A stretch of DNA of 64,000 nt. Origin: Aeromicrobium chenweiae (lineage in GTDB: Bacteria; Actinomycetota; Actinomycetes; Propionibacteriales; Nocardioidaceae). The translations under genes were made by a program, and so were the position numbers. The stretch is taken from NCBI RefSeq assembly GCF_003065605.1, contig NZ_CP026952.1, positions 3,224,001 through 3,288,000 on the forward strand, given 5' to 3'. This document shows positions 56,933 through 64,000 of this stretch, piece after piece (position 1 is the first letter of the stretch; each line of letters opens with the position of its first letter). The notes beneath the pieces were generated by a model, which ran no database searches, was not told the DNA's origin, and was given only the letters and a program-made list of their open reading frames with translations.

Positions 56933-57898
56933 TCACTGTCCCACAGGGGTCGCAATGAAGGTGAGGGAAGGGCCCCTCCGGCCGGCGCTGACCCCGCCCG
57001 GCAGCTCGATCCGCAGCTGACCGTGCCAGTCGGTGACGAGGCGGTCGAGACCGGCCAGGTGCACCGCGCCCAGAGCCGCCGGGTCGGCACCGGCCGCGAG
57101 GGCGGCCCGGCGCAGCACGCGGGAGCGCAGCGCAGGCGGCAGCGACGCCAGCGCGCGGACGTCGTGCGGGTCGCCGACCTGGGCCGCGAGGTCGTCGAGC
57201 AGGTCGTTGTCGGCGCGGAGCTGGTCGGCCGTGCGGGCCAGGGCGGCGGCCACGCCACCGCCGAGGACGTCCTCGAGCACCGGCATGACCTCGGTGCGGA
57301 TCCGCGAGCGACGGTAGGCCGGGTCGCTGTTGTGCGGATCGACCCACCAGGAAAGTCCCGACGCCCGGCAGATCTGCTCGGTGTCGGCGCGGCGCAGGGT
57401 GAGGAACGGCCGCCGCCAGAGGCCGTCGCGCCCGACCATGCCGGCGATCGACCGCGGGCCGGAACCGCGCCCGAGGCCCAGGAGCACGGTCTCTGCCTGG
57501 TCGTCGAGGGTGTGGGCCAGCAGGACCGCGTCAGCGTCCGCGCGCTGCGCGGCGGCGGCCAGTGCGCAGAGGCGGGCCGTGCGTGCTGCGGCCTCCGGTC
57601 CCCCGCCGGTCCCCACCTCGACCGCGACCACCTCGGCGTCCACCCCGAGCGTCCCCAGCTGGGCCGCCGCCGTGGCGGCCACCTCGGGGGAGCCGGTCTG
57701 CAGGCCGTGGTCGACGACCACCGCACGCAGGCTCCAGGCCTCCCGCGACGCGACGAACGCCGTCACGGCGGCGAGGGCGAGCGAGTCGGCCCCTCCGGAG
57801 ACGCCGACGACGAGCCGGGAACCCGAGCCGAGATCGGCCAGCGCCCGGCGCACCTCGTTGCGACCGGTGGCGACCGCAGGGTCGAGCGCGCCTCCCAC
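56933..57898 (-). CDS. tilS: tRNA(Ile)-lysidine synthetase
   Basis: Changes C34 of the AUA-reading tRNA(Ile) to lysidine. 321 residues: the PP-loop VGVSGGADSLALAAVTAF near residue 32, VVVDHGLQTGSPEVAA, LLAHTLDDQAETVLLGLGRGSG and NSDPAYRRSRIRTEVMPVLE. It has the short actinobacterial C-terminus. The GTG start lies 7 bases after the metalloprotease stop. It is coupled to hpt, as in many bacteria. Confidence 0.95.
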   Translation of the reverse strand: MGGALDPAVATGRNEVRRALADLGSGSRLVVGVSGGADSLALAAVTAFVASREAWSLRAVVVDHGLQTGSPEVAATAAAQLGTLGVDAEVVAVEVGTGGGPEAAARTARLCALAAAAQRADADAVLLAHTLDDQAETVLLGLGRGSGPRSIAGMVGRDGLWRRPFLTLRRADTEQICRASGLSWWVDPHNSDPAYRRSRIRTEVMPVLEDVLGGGVAAALARTADQLRADNDLLDDLAAQVGDPHDVRALASLPPALRSRVLRRAALAAGADPAALGAVHLAGLDRLVTDWHGQLRIELPGGVSAGRRGPSLTFIATPVGQ

Positions 57899-57905
57899 GG
57901 GCGTC

Positions 57906-58952
57906 TCAGCCGTGGACGCGCTTGACCCACGACGCGGGGTCGAGGATCTCGGACTTGTCGGGCAGGTTCGCCGGCTCCGCCCAGACGGCGTTGAAGCCGC
58001 TGAGACCGACCCGGTCGTTGACCTCGCGGACGAACACGGCGCCGTCGCGGTACTGCCGCATCTTCGCGTCGAGGCCCAGCAGGCGGCGCATCATCTTGTC
58101 GAGGCTGCCGACGCCCTTGCGGCGCTGGTTGAACTTGCGGCGGATCTCCGCGACGCTCGGGATGACCTCGGGGCCGACTCCGTCCATCACCACGTCGGCG
58201 TGCCCCTCGAGCAGCGACATGATGCCGGTCAGCCGGTCGACGACCTGCTTCTGCTTCTCGTTCTGGAACAGGTCGGTCAGGGACGCGTCGGAGTCACCGC
58301 GGGCGATCTTGACCACCTCGCCGAAGCCGTCGGTGACCGCCGAGGACAGGGACGACGGGTCCAGGTCCGTGGCGTCGACGAACTCGTCGATCAACGACCG
58401 CATGTGCCCGCGCATCCAGTCCACGGCGGTGAACTGCACGCGGTGGGTCTCCTCGTGCAGGCACACCCAGAGCCGGAAGTCGTGGGGATCGACCCCGAGC
58501 TGGCGCTCGGCTTGGACGATGTTCGGCGCGACGAGCAGCAGCCGTCCCCCCTCGCCGTGGGGTCCGTCCCAGAACGGGTCGAACTGGCCGAGCACCTTGG
58601 TCGACATGAACGACATGAGCGCACCGAGCTCGGCTCCGGTGACCTTCGAGCCGATCGAGCGGGTGACGCCGTTCGACATCGGGCTCTTCTCGGCGAGCTT
58701 CGTCAGGACCGGGTCCATCATGACCCGGAACGTGTCGATGTTGGCCTCCATCCAGCGGGGCCGGTCGACGACGAGCACGGGGGCGGTCGCGGAGGTGGCG
58801 TGCAGGTCGCTGAACTCGCGGACCGGCGCCTCGGACCTGGCTGCGCCCTCGCGGAGCTCCGCGACGGCCTCGTCCACCTCGGCCGCGGACATCTCGGGAC
58901 CGGGCTTCGACAGCTTCTTGGCCGTGGTGAGCGCGAGCTTCCAGTCGATCAT
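57906..58952 (-). CDS. Zinc-dependent metalloprotease / DUF2342-type protein
   Basis: 348-residue protein in the place of Rv3626c. It belongs to the family labelled coenzyme F420 biosynthesis-associated or DUF2342. The zincin site is CLHEETHRVQF near residue 170 (HExxH), with a conserved LLEGHADVVMDGVG block later that may give the third ligand. Substrate and link to F420 are unproven. I chose the ATG of MIDWKLAL because TACCGT (58960-58965 on the minus strand) ends 7 bases before it. The ATG two codons upstream would sit one base from that hexamer. Confidence 0.82.
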   Translation of the reverse strand: MIDWKLALTTAKKLSKPGPEMSAAEVDEAVAELREGAARSEAPVREFSDLHATSATAPVLVVDRPRWMEANIDTFRVMMDPVLTKLAEKSPMSNGVTRSIGSKVTGAELGALMSFMSTKVLGQFDPFWDGPHGEGGRLLLVAPNIVQAERQLGVDPHDFRLWVCLHEETHRVQFTAVDWMRGHMRSLIDEFVDATDLDPSSLSSAVTDGFGEVVKIARGDSDASLTDLFQNEKQKQVVDRLTGIMSLLEGHADVVMDGVGPEVIPSVAEIRRKFNQRRKGVGSLDKMMRRLLGLDAKMRQYRDGAVFVREVNDRVGLSGFNAVWAEPANLPDKSEILDPASWVKRVHG

Positions 58953-58970
58953 GCCCATTACGGTACGCGG

Positions 58971-59139
58971 AGACCGAGCGAGCGCAGCGAGAGAGCGTCG
59001 GAGCGCGCCAGCGGAGCGTGAGCGATCGCGGCGAAGCCGCCAGCAGCGAGGCGCGCAGACCGAGCGAGCGCAGCGAGAGAGCGTCGGAGCGCGCCAGCGG
59101 AGCGTGAGCGATCGCGGCGAAGCCGCCAGCAGCGAGGCG
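58971..59139. repeat. 83-bp exact tandem duplication, period 86
   Basis: Copies 58971-59053 and 59057-59139 are identical, begin AGACCGAGCGAGCGCAGCGA and are separated by CGC. Each copy is itself built of GCGAGC/CAGCGAG-like short repeats. They lie between dacB and the metalloprotease gene, just upstream of the latter's promoter. No gene is seen in the 314-base stretch 58953-59266. Confidence 0.9.
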
Positions 59140-59205
59140 TGGCGAGACAAGGGGCTCGAGCAAGCCCCGGACCCACCCCCCGTCGCCTCGCTCCGCTCAC
59201 GCTCG

Positions 59206-59269
59206 GCCGCAGGCGGCCTCACTGGCGACCGAATGCAGCCGCAAGCGGCCTCGCTGGCGACCGAAGTCA
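59206..59269. repeat. 32-bp tandem repeat ending in the dacB stop codon
   Basis: Two 32-bp units (59206-59237 and 59238-59269), starting GCCGCAGGCGGCCTCACTGG and GCCGCAAGCGGCCTCGCTGG, with the start of a third unit at 59270 inside dacB. The second unit contains the dacB stop codon, so the repeat has grown from or into the gene end. Confidence 0.8.
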
Positions 59270-60679
59270 GCCGCAGCGGCAGGCGGCGATGGCTGCCGCG
59301 ACCTTGTCGACGGCGGCCTGCGCCGCGAAGGGCTGGTCCTTGTCGGTGCGGTCGGCCATCACCGCGAAGATCACCGGGCGACCGTCGGCGTCGACGGCGT
59401 AGCCCGCGAGCGAGTGGACGCCGGTGAGGGTCCCGGTCTTGGCGCGCACCGTCCCGAGCGCGGTCGGCAGCTGCGCGAACCGGTTGACGAGGGTCCCGGT
59501 GAATCCGCTGACCGGCAGGTCCGCGAGCAGCCCGGACGTCCGTGAGGACGCGGATGCCGCCAGCAGGGTCTGGGCGAGGGTGAGGGGCCGGATGCGGTTG
59601 CTGCGCGACAGGCCGCTGCCGTCGGTGAGTCGCAGGTCCGAGACGTCGACGTCCGCCGCCTCGAGGGCCGCGCGCACGGCCTGCGTGCCGCCGTCGAACG
59701 TCGCGGGCCGGTCGTTGGCGATCGCGACCTGGCGCAGGACCACCTCGGCCGCCTGGTTGTCGCTGGTCCTGATCAGGGACTCGACGACCTCACCGATCGT
59801 CGCGCCGCGCACCACCGCGACCTGGCGCGCGCCGGCGGGCGTCCTCGTCGCGGCAGGACTGCCCGTGACGGCGATCCCCCGCTTCTCGAGGAGGGTGGCG
59901 AACGTCTGCGCGGCCGCACGTGCCGGGTCGTCCGCCCGGACGCCGTTCTCGACGCCCTGGTCGGCCCACAGCGAGCTGACCGGCGTCACGACGTTCTCCG
60001 CGACGTACGACGGCCGCCACGCCGGGCTCGCGGCGGGGCCCGTGAACAGCGACGCGTCGTAGCCGAGGCTGACGCGCGCGACTCCGGCCTTGCGGAGGGC
60101 GTTCGCGGCGCGCCGGGCCAGGGTCGTGAGGTCGCCGCGGTGGACCCCGTCGCCCTTGGCGGCTGGCTTCGTGGCGAGGTAGGGGTCACCTCCGCCGACG
60201 AGCACGAGCCGGTCACCCGAGCGGACGACCCGGGTCGCGAAGCGCGTGCCGGGCTCGATCGTTGCGAGCGCGGCGTACCCGGTGAGCACCTTGGTGGTCG
60301 ACGCGGGCACGAACGCCCCGGAGCCCGACGACGCGAGCACCTTCCCGTCGTCCGGCGAGATCGCGGTCAGCCCGACGTGCGGGCCCAGCACCCGCGCCCG
60401 CAGCAGGGGGTCGACCGCGGCGGCGAGCTTGGCCGCGTCGACGGGCCCGGACGCCCGGGGAGACGTCGGGGCACCCGGAACGGCAGGGGTCGTGTCGATC
60501 GCGAGCGACTGCGGGGCGATCACGTTGGACGGCCCGCAGTCGCCGTCGCAGATGAACCTGTTGAGGTCGCCGCGCTGCCAGAGCGCCGACCCGCCGAGCA
60601 CGACGGCGGCGATCACGACCACGGGCACCGCGAGGGACAGGAGCGTTCTCCCGACCCTGATGTCTCGTCTGGCCGCCAC
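59267..60679 (-). CDS. dacB: D-alanyl-D-alanine carboxypeptidase/endopeptidase (PBP4 type)
   Basis: Class C penicillin-binding protein that trims or cuts peptidoglycan cross-links. About 470 residues: one N-terminal membrane segment (about 14-35), SxxK in VPASTTKVLTGYA, SxN in IRTSDNQAAE and KTG in VRAKTGTLTGVHS. The long insert between the first two motifs is typical of PBP4. The C-terminus ends in CRCG. The GTG start follows TAGTCT 7 bases upstream (60687-60692, minus strand). It is divergent from ppa, as Rv3627c is. Confidence 0.92.
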   Translation of the reverse strand: MAARRDIRVGRTLLSLAVPVVVIAAVVLGGSALWQRGDLNRFICDGDCGPSNVIAPQSLAIDTTPAVPGAPTSPRASGPVDAAKLAAAVDPLLRARVLGPHVGLTAISPDDGKVLASSGSGAFVPASTTKVLTGYAALATIEPGTRFATRVVRSGDRLVLVGGGDPYLATKPAAKGDGVHRGDLTTLARRAANALRKAGVARVSLGYDASLFTGPAASPAWRPSYVAENVVTPVSSLWADQGVENGVRADDPARAAAQTFATLLEKRGIAVTGSPAATRTPAGARQVAVVRGATIGEVVESLIRTSDNQAAEVVLRQVAIANDRPATFDGGTQAVRAALEAADVDVSDLRLTDGSGLSRSNRIRPLTLAQTLLAASASSRTSGLLADLPVSGFTGTLVNRFAQLPTALGTVRAKTGTLTGVHSLAGYAVDADGRPVIFAVMADRTDKDQPFAAQAAVDKVAAAIAACRCG

Positions 60680-60755
60680 GTGCGACAGACTATAGAGAAC
60701 CCCGTGACGCGATGCCTCTGGCGCGCGCACCCGATTACAACCGCCGGAGGCACCA

Positions 60756-61247
60756 GTGATTTTCGACGTCACCGTGGAGATCCCGAAGGGCAGCCGCAAC
60801 AAGTACGAGGTCGATCACTCGACGCACCGGATCCGCCTCGACCGCACGCTCTTCACCGCGACGCAGTACCCCGCCGACTACGGCTTCATCGACAACACGC
60901 TCGGGCTCGACAGCGACCCGCTGGACGCCCTCGTGCTGCTCTCGGAGCCCACGTTCCCGGGCTGCGTCATCTCGTGCCGCACGATCGGCATGTTCCGCAT
61001 GACCGACGAGGCCGGCGGAGACGACAAGGTGCTGTGCGTGCCCGCGAAGGACCCGCGCCAGCAGCACCTGCGCGACATCCACCACGTGCCGGAGTTCGAC
61101 CGTCTCGAGATCGAGCACTTCTTCACGGTCTACAAGGACCTCGAGCCCGGCAAGTCCGTCGAGGGCTCCACGTGGACGGGTCGCGTCGAGGCCGAGGCCG
61201 AGATCCAGGCGAGCTACGACCGGTTCAAGGACAACGGCGGATACTGA
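60756..61247 (+). CDS. ppa: Inorganic pyrophosphatase
   Basis: Hydrolyses pyrophosphate released by biosynthesis. 163 residues of the family I fold: [14 protein letters not shown], the metal-binding [24 protein letters not shown] and [13 protein letters not shown]. The GTG start has a strong GGAGG 8 bases upstream. It is the last gene that follows the mycobacterial order. Confidence 0.96.
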   Translation: MIFDVTVEIPKGSRNKYEVDHSTHRIRLDRTLFTATQYPADYGFIDNTLGLDSDPLDALVLLSEPTFPGCVISCRTIGMFRMTDEAGGDDKVLCVPAKDPRQQHLRDIHHVPEFDRLEIEHFFTVYKDLEPGKSVEGSTWTGRVEAEAEIQASYDRFKDNGGY

Positions 61248-61277
61248 TCCGACACGCGGCCTGAACGCCGCGAGGTG

Positions 61278-61292
61278 AGGTGGCAGCCACCT
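61278..61292. promoter_or_regulatory. Inverted repeat abutting the -10 of the exonuclease/phosphatase gene
   Basis: AGGTGGCAGCCACCT is a perfect 7-bp inverted repeat with a single central base. Its last T is the first base of TAAAAT (61292-61297), which ends 6 bases before the GTG start. The placement over the promoter spacer fits a repressor operator. Confidence 0.45.
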
Positions 61293-61303
61293 AAAATTCT
61301 TTG

Positions 61304-62629
61304 GTGCTGTCGCCCCTCCGGACTCTGTCCATCGTCCTGGGGACCCTCATCCTCGTCGGCGGTCTCGCGGCCCCGGCGTCCGCACGCCCCGGCCAGGTCG
61401 GCACCCCGTACGTCACCGCGTCCACGCCGCACTCGCTGACCGTCAACTGGCCGCCGGCACCCGGCGCCCGCCGGTACAAGGTCACGTACGCGAGCAGCCC
61501 CTCGAAGGCCCACCGCAGCTCCGCGCACGTCAAGGTCTCCAAGAAGCGCCGGACGACCGTGCGCCTCACCGGGCTGCGCAAGGCCAAGCGCTACTGCGTC
61601 ACGGTACGGGCGGTCACCCGCCACGGCACCGGCCCGCGGTCGCCCGCGCACTGCTCCTTCACGATGCGCAGGTCGCTGCGGCCGCAGGGCTCGACCGTCT
61701 CGGTGGCGACGTTCAACGTCTGCGCCGCCGCGCCCAACTGCCGTCCGTGGCGTGGCCGCGAGCGGGCGATCGTCCGTCGCATCCTCGACGCCGACGCGGA
61801 CGTCGTGGCCGTCCAGGAGTCGACCCGTCGCTCGGCCGAGCTCGCCCGCCTGCTCGCGCCGTACGGCTACGCGCGGTACAGCGACGACCCCGGCCGCGAC
61901 GACGAGACGCTCTACTACCGCACGGCGAAGCTCCAGATGAGCACCGTGCCGGTCACCCGGTCGACCTGCGAGCACGACCCGTACGTCGGTGACGACGACA
62001 CGTCCGTGTGGGAGGCGCCGCGGCACTTCGACGACGCCACGGGCCAGTGGTACCTGCAACGTGACGGCGCCTGGTTCACCGAGGTCGACCTGTGCCGTCC
62101 CCGCACCAAGAACGTCGCGTCGCGGGGTCGGTTCGGCTCGCCCACCGGGGCGACCGCCGCCTGGGCCTCGCTGCGGGTTGTGGCGACCGGCAAGACGTAC
62201 CTCTTCGTGTCCGCGCACCTCACGCACTCCGCCACACCGAAGGCCGTGCGCCTGCGCCGGACCGAGACCCGCCAGCTGATTGCCAAGGCCACGCGGGTCG
62301 CCCGCGGGCGCGCCGTCGTGTTCATGGGCGACTTCAACTCGTACCGCGGCCTCAACGACACCCCTCGCCGAGAGATGGCCCGTCAGGGCTGGTTCGACGC
62401 CTATGACCGCTCGGCGACCTACACCCGCCCGTTCCTCAGCAGCCTCAACGGCTGGGACACCCGCGCCCGGACCCTGGGCATCTGGGGTGGGCACATCGAC
62501 CGGATCTTCATCCGCGGCACCGTCGGATCGACCGCCTGGAAGGTCGTGGCGCGCACCAAGAACCGTCGCTACGCCGGCACGAAGGCGTCCGACCACAACC
62601 CTGTCCGGGCGACGCTCCACCTTCCCTGA
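61304..62629 (+). CDS. Secreted FnIII-endonuclease/exonuclease/phosphatase-like protein
   Basis: 441-residue exported protein: a signal peptide (LRTLSIVLGTLILVGGLAAPASA), a fibronectin type III domain (about 32-125), then an EEP (DNase I-like) domain with VATFNVCAAAP, the catalytic Glu in VVAVQESTRR, FVSAHLTHSA, VFMGDFNSYRGLNDTP and the final ASDHNPVRATL. It could be an extracellular nuclease or phosphodiesterase. Three cysteine pairs may form disulfides outside the cell. The GTG start was chosen because TAAAAT lies 6 bases before it. It is close upstream of another secreted-protein gene. Confidence 0.85.
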   Translation: MLSPLRTLSIVLGTLILVGGLAAPASARPGQVGTPYVTASTPHSLTVNWPPAPGARRYKVTYASSPSKAHRSSAHVKVSKKRRTTVRLTGLRKAKRYCVTVRAVTRHGTGPRSPAHCSFTMRRSLRPQGSTVSVATFNVCAAAPNCRPWRGRERAIVRRILDADADVVAVQESTRRSAELARLLAPYGYARYSDDPGRDDETLYYRTAKLQMSTVPVTRSTCEHDPYVGDDDTSVWEAPRHFDDATGQWYLQRDGAWFTEVDLCRPRTKNVASRGRFGSPTGATAAWASLRVVATGKTYLFVSAHLTHSATPKAVRLRRTETRQLIAKATRVARGRAVVFMGDFNSYRGLNDTPRREMARQGWFDAYDRSATYTRPFLSSLNGWDTRARTLGIWGGHIDRIFIRGTVGSTAWKVVARTKNRRYAGTKASDHNPVRATLHLP

Positions 62630-62656
62630 TCTGCGGTGCAGGCGCAGACTGTGTCG

Positions 62657-63814
62657 ATGACGCACTGGTCCCGGATCATTCCTGCCGTCCTGCTGCCCCT
62701 CTCGCTCCTCGCCGCGGTCCCGGCCGGGGCGGCGACGAAGCCGGCGCTCAAGGTCACCGTCGTCGCGCAGGGCCTGCAGCTGCCGTGGGACCTCGCGTTC
62801 CTGCCCGACCGCTCGATGCTGTTCACCCAGCGCGACAGGAAGACGCTCAGCCTCCGACGGACCGACGGCACCATCCGCAGGATCTTCACCGCGCCGAACC
62901 ACATGTGGTCGTCCGGCGAGACCGGGCTCATGTCGGTGGAGGTGGCCGCGGACTTCGCCAGGACCCGCGCGTTCATGACCTGCCACGGCTACCGCAAGCC
63001 CGGCGGCCGTCCCGAGGTGCGGGTCGTGCGCTGGCGGCTGAACCGTGCCGCGACCGGCGCGTCGTACGTCCGCACCCTCGTCGCGGGCATGCCGTCGTCG
63101 GGCGGGCGCCACGGCGGGTGCGCGCTGGTCAAGGGCAGCCGCAACCAGCTCTACATCGGGACGGGTGACGCGGCGACCGGCCGGAACCCCCAGTCGCTGG
63201 GCTCGCGCGGCGGCAAGGTGCTGCGGGTCGACGCGACGACCGGCAAGGCGGTGTCGACCAACCCGTACGTCCGCAGCAGCAACAAGACCAAGCGGCGCAT
63301 CTTCACGTACGGCCACCGCAACGTGCAGGGCCTGGCCCGGCGGGCCGACGGCTCGATCTGGTCGGTCGAGCACGGCAGCTACCGCGACGACGAGGTCAAC
63401 CGGCTGGTGAAGAAGGCCAACTACGGCTGGAACCCGGTGCGCCGCCGGTCGGGCGACCCGGCGTACAACGAGGGGGCGAACTCCCCCATGACCGACCACT
63501 CCATCCCCGGGCGCCAACGCTCGGCGGCCTGGCGCTCCGGCAACCCGACGGTCGCGACCAGTGGTGCCGCGTTCGTCGGCAGCTCGTGGCGCGGCTGGAA
63601 CGGTGCGCTGGCGGTGACGGCCCTGAAGGACGAGTCGTTGCGGCTGCTGCTGTTCAGCACGTCCGGCCGTCTCCGCGAGACGTGGAAGCCTGCGGCGCTG
63701 GACGGCCGGTACGGACGCCTCCGCGGAGCGGTGCGCGGGCCCGACGGGGCGCTCTACCTCACGACGTCCAACGGCTCGGACGACAAGATCCTCAAGGTCA
63801 CCGCGACGGGGTGA
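62657..63814 (+). CDS. Secreted PQQ-dependent sugar dehydrogenase-like beta-propeller protein
   Basis: 385-residue exported protein with a signal peptide (RIIPAVLLPLSLLAAVPAGAA) and a six-bladed propeller of the soluble glucose/sorbosone dehydrogenase family: GLQLPWDLAFLPDRSMLFTQR, GETGLMSVEVAADFA, YIGTGDAATGRNPQSLGSRGGKVLRVD, TYGHRNVQGLARRADGSIWSVEHGSYRDDEVNRL and NYGWNPV. The His and Arg residues of the cofactor pocket appear present (GHRNVQG). The substrate is unknown. Of three in-frame starts I prefer ATG, 6 bases after CAGACT. Confidence 0.85.
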   Translation: MTHWSRIIPAVLLPLSLLAAVPAGAATKPALKVTVVAQGLQLPWDLAFLPDRSMLFTQRDRKTLSLRRTDGTIRRIFTAPNHMWSSGETGLMSVEVAADFARTRAFMTCHGYRKPGGRPEVRVVRWRLNRAATGASYVRTLVAGMPSSGGRHGGCALVKGSRNQLYIGTGDAATGRNPQSLGSRGGKVLRVDATTGKAVSTNPYVRSSNKTKRRIFTYGHRNVQGLARRADGSIWSVEHGSYRDDEVNRLVKKANYGWNPVRRRSGDPAYNEGANSPMTDHSIPGRQRSAAWRSGNPTVATSGAAFVGSSWRGWNGALAVTALKDESLRLLLFSTSGRLRETWKPAALDGRYGRLRGAVRGPDGALYLTTSNGSDDKILKVTATG

Positions 63815-63817
63815 CCG

Positions 63818-64000
63818 TCAGTCCGCCGTGCCCTTGAGCAGGGCCCGCATCGTGTCGGCGAAGACGCCGACGTCGATCGTGTGGTCCAGGGACCGCAGCG
63901 TCCCGAGCCCGATGCCGAGGCTGAGCAGCGTCGTCGCGGCCTGGTCGGCGTCCACCACGTCGGCCAGCCCGGCCTCGGTCGTGACCTGGCGGACGAGATC
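63818..64000 (-). CDS. C-terminal fragment of a probable TetR-family regulator (cut by window edge)
   Basis: Only the last 60 residues are in the window. They read as a helical segment ending ALLSLGIGLGTL-like (seen: LLSLGIGLGTLRSLDHTIDV, then GVFADTMRALLKGTAD), typical of TetR ligand-binding C-termini. The DNA-binding part lies outside, so the family call is tentative. It converges with the propeller gene with a 3-base gap. Confidence 0.5.
   Translation of the reverse strand, partial: DLVRQVTTEAGLADVVDADQAATTLLSLGIGLGTLRSLDHTIDVGVFADTMRALLKGTAD

Overview
The window is G+C-rich (many codons end in G or C), uses GTG starts often, and carries an actinobacterial gene complement: bS22, ClpC, DisA, an AcuC-type deacetylase, a Rex-hemACDB cluster and a BldN-type sigma factor. 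I infer a member of the Propionibacteriales, most likely Nocardioidaceae (Aeromicrobium or Nocardioides-like). The genus cannot be settled from the sequence alone. From memory of the Mycobacterium tuberculosis gene order, two blocks far apart there lie side by side here. Positions 1051-26992 resemble Rv0496-Rv0529 and positions 30136-61247 resemble Rv3585-Rv3628. A short unrelated segment (27058-30059) separates them.

Block 1. After a frameshifted AbiEi/DUF559-like gene at the left edge comes a minus-strand run hemL, phosphoglycerate-mutase-like, resA, ccdA, resB, ccsB. The last four are the System II cytochrome c maturation machinery. A secreted transglycosylase-like protein follows on the plus strand. 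Then comes the minus-strand operon rex-hemA-hemC-cobA/hemD-hemB, with a near-perfect Rex operator upstream of rex, so haem synthesis appears tied to NADH/NAD+. Next are a glutaredoxin-like gene, an acyl-CoA ligase, a HAD-IB phosphatase, a BldN-like ECF sigma factor with its DUF5667 membrane partner, an acyltransferase, an SDR, bS22, a MerR/excisionase-type HTH protein, acuC, proC, an SBF-like transporter, an internally deleted LysE protein, a TIM-barrel isomerase and ppx.

Middle segment 27058-30059: a cysteine-rich protein of unknown function, a VOC protein, a membrane protein and an alpha/beta hydrolase, most of them apparently leaderless.

Block 2: radA-disA (DNA repair and c-di-AMP), a membrane-anchored protein, mutY, clpC, an NhaA-DsbA fusion, lysS, the pantothenate genes coaX-panD-panC with a DUF2520 gene, and a divergent envelope/respiration insert. 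That insert is a GT2 glycosyltransferase facing the coupled genes midA, pyruvyltransferase and nuoD. Then come a DUF885 peptidase, DUF3180, the folate operon ftsH-folE-folP-(NTF2-like)-folB-folK, hpt-tilS, a zincin-like metalloprotease, dacB and ppa. Two secreted proteins and a truncated TetR regulator end the window.

Notable non-genic structure: a two-copy bipartite palindromic element (965-1029 and 48832-48917), an array of ten 21-bp units that switches orientation (50663-50863), tandem repeats between the metalloprotease gene and dacB (58971-59269), several bidirectional terminator hairpins, and at least a dozen -10 elements placed 5-8 nt before a start codon, as expected for leaderless mRNAs. 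I see no tRNA, rRNA, CRISPR array, insertion sequence or phage genes.
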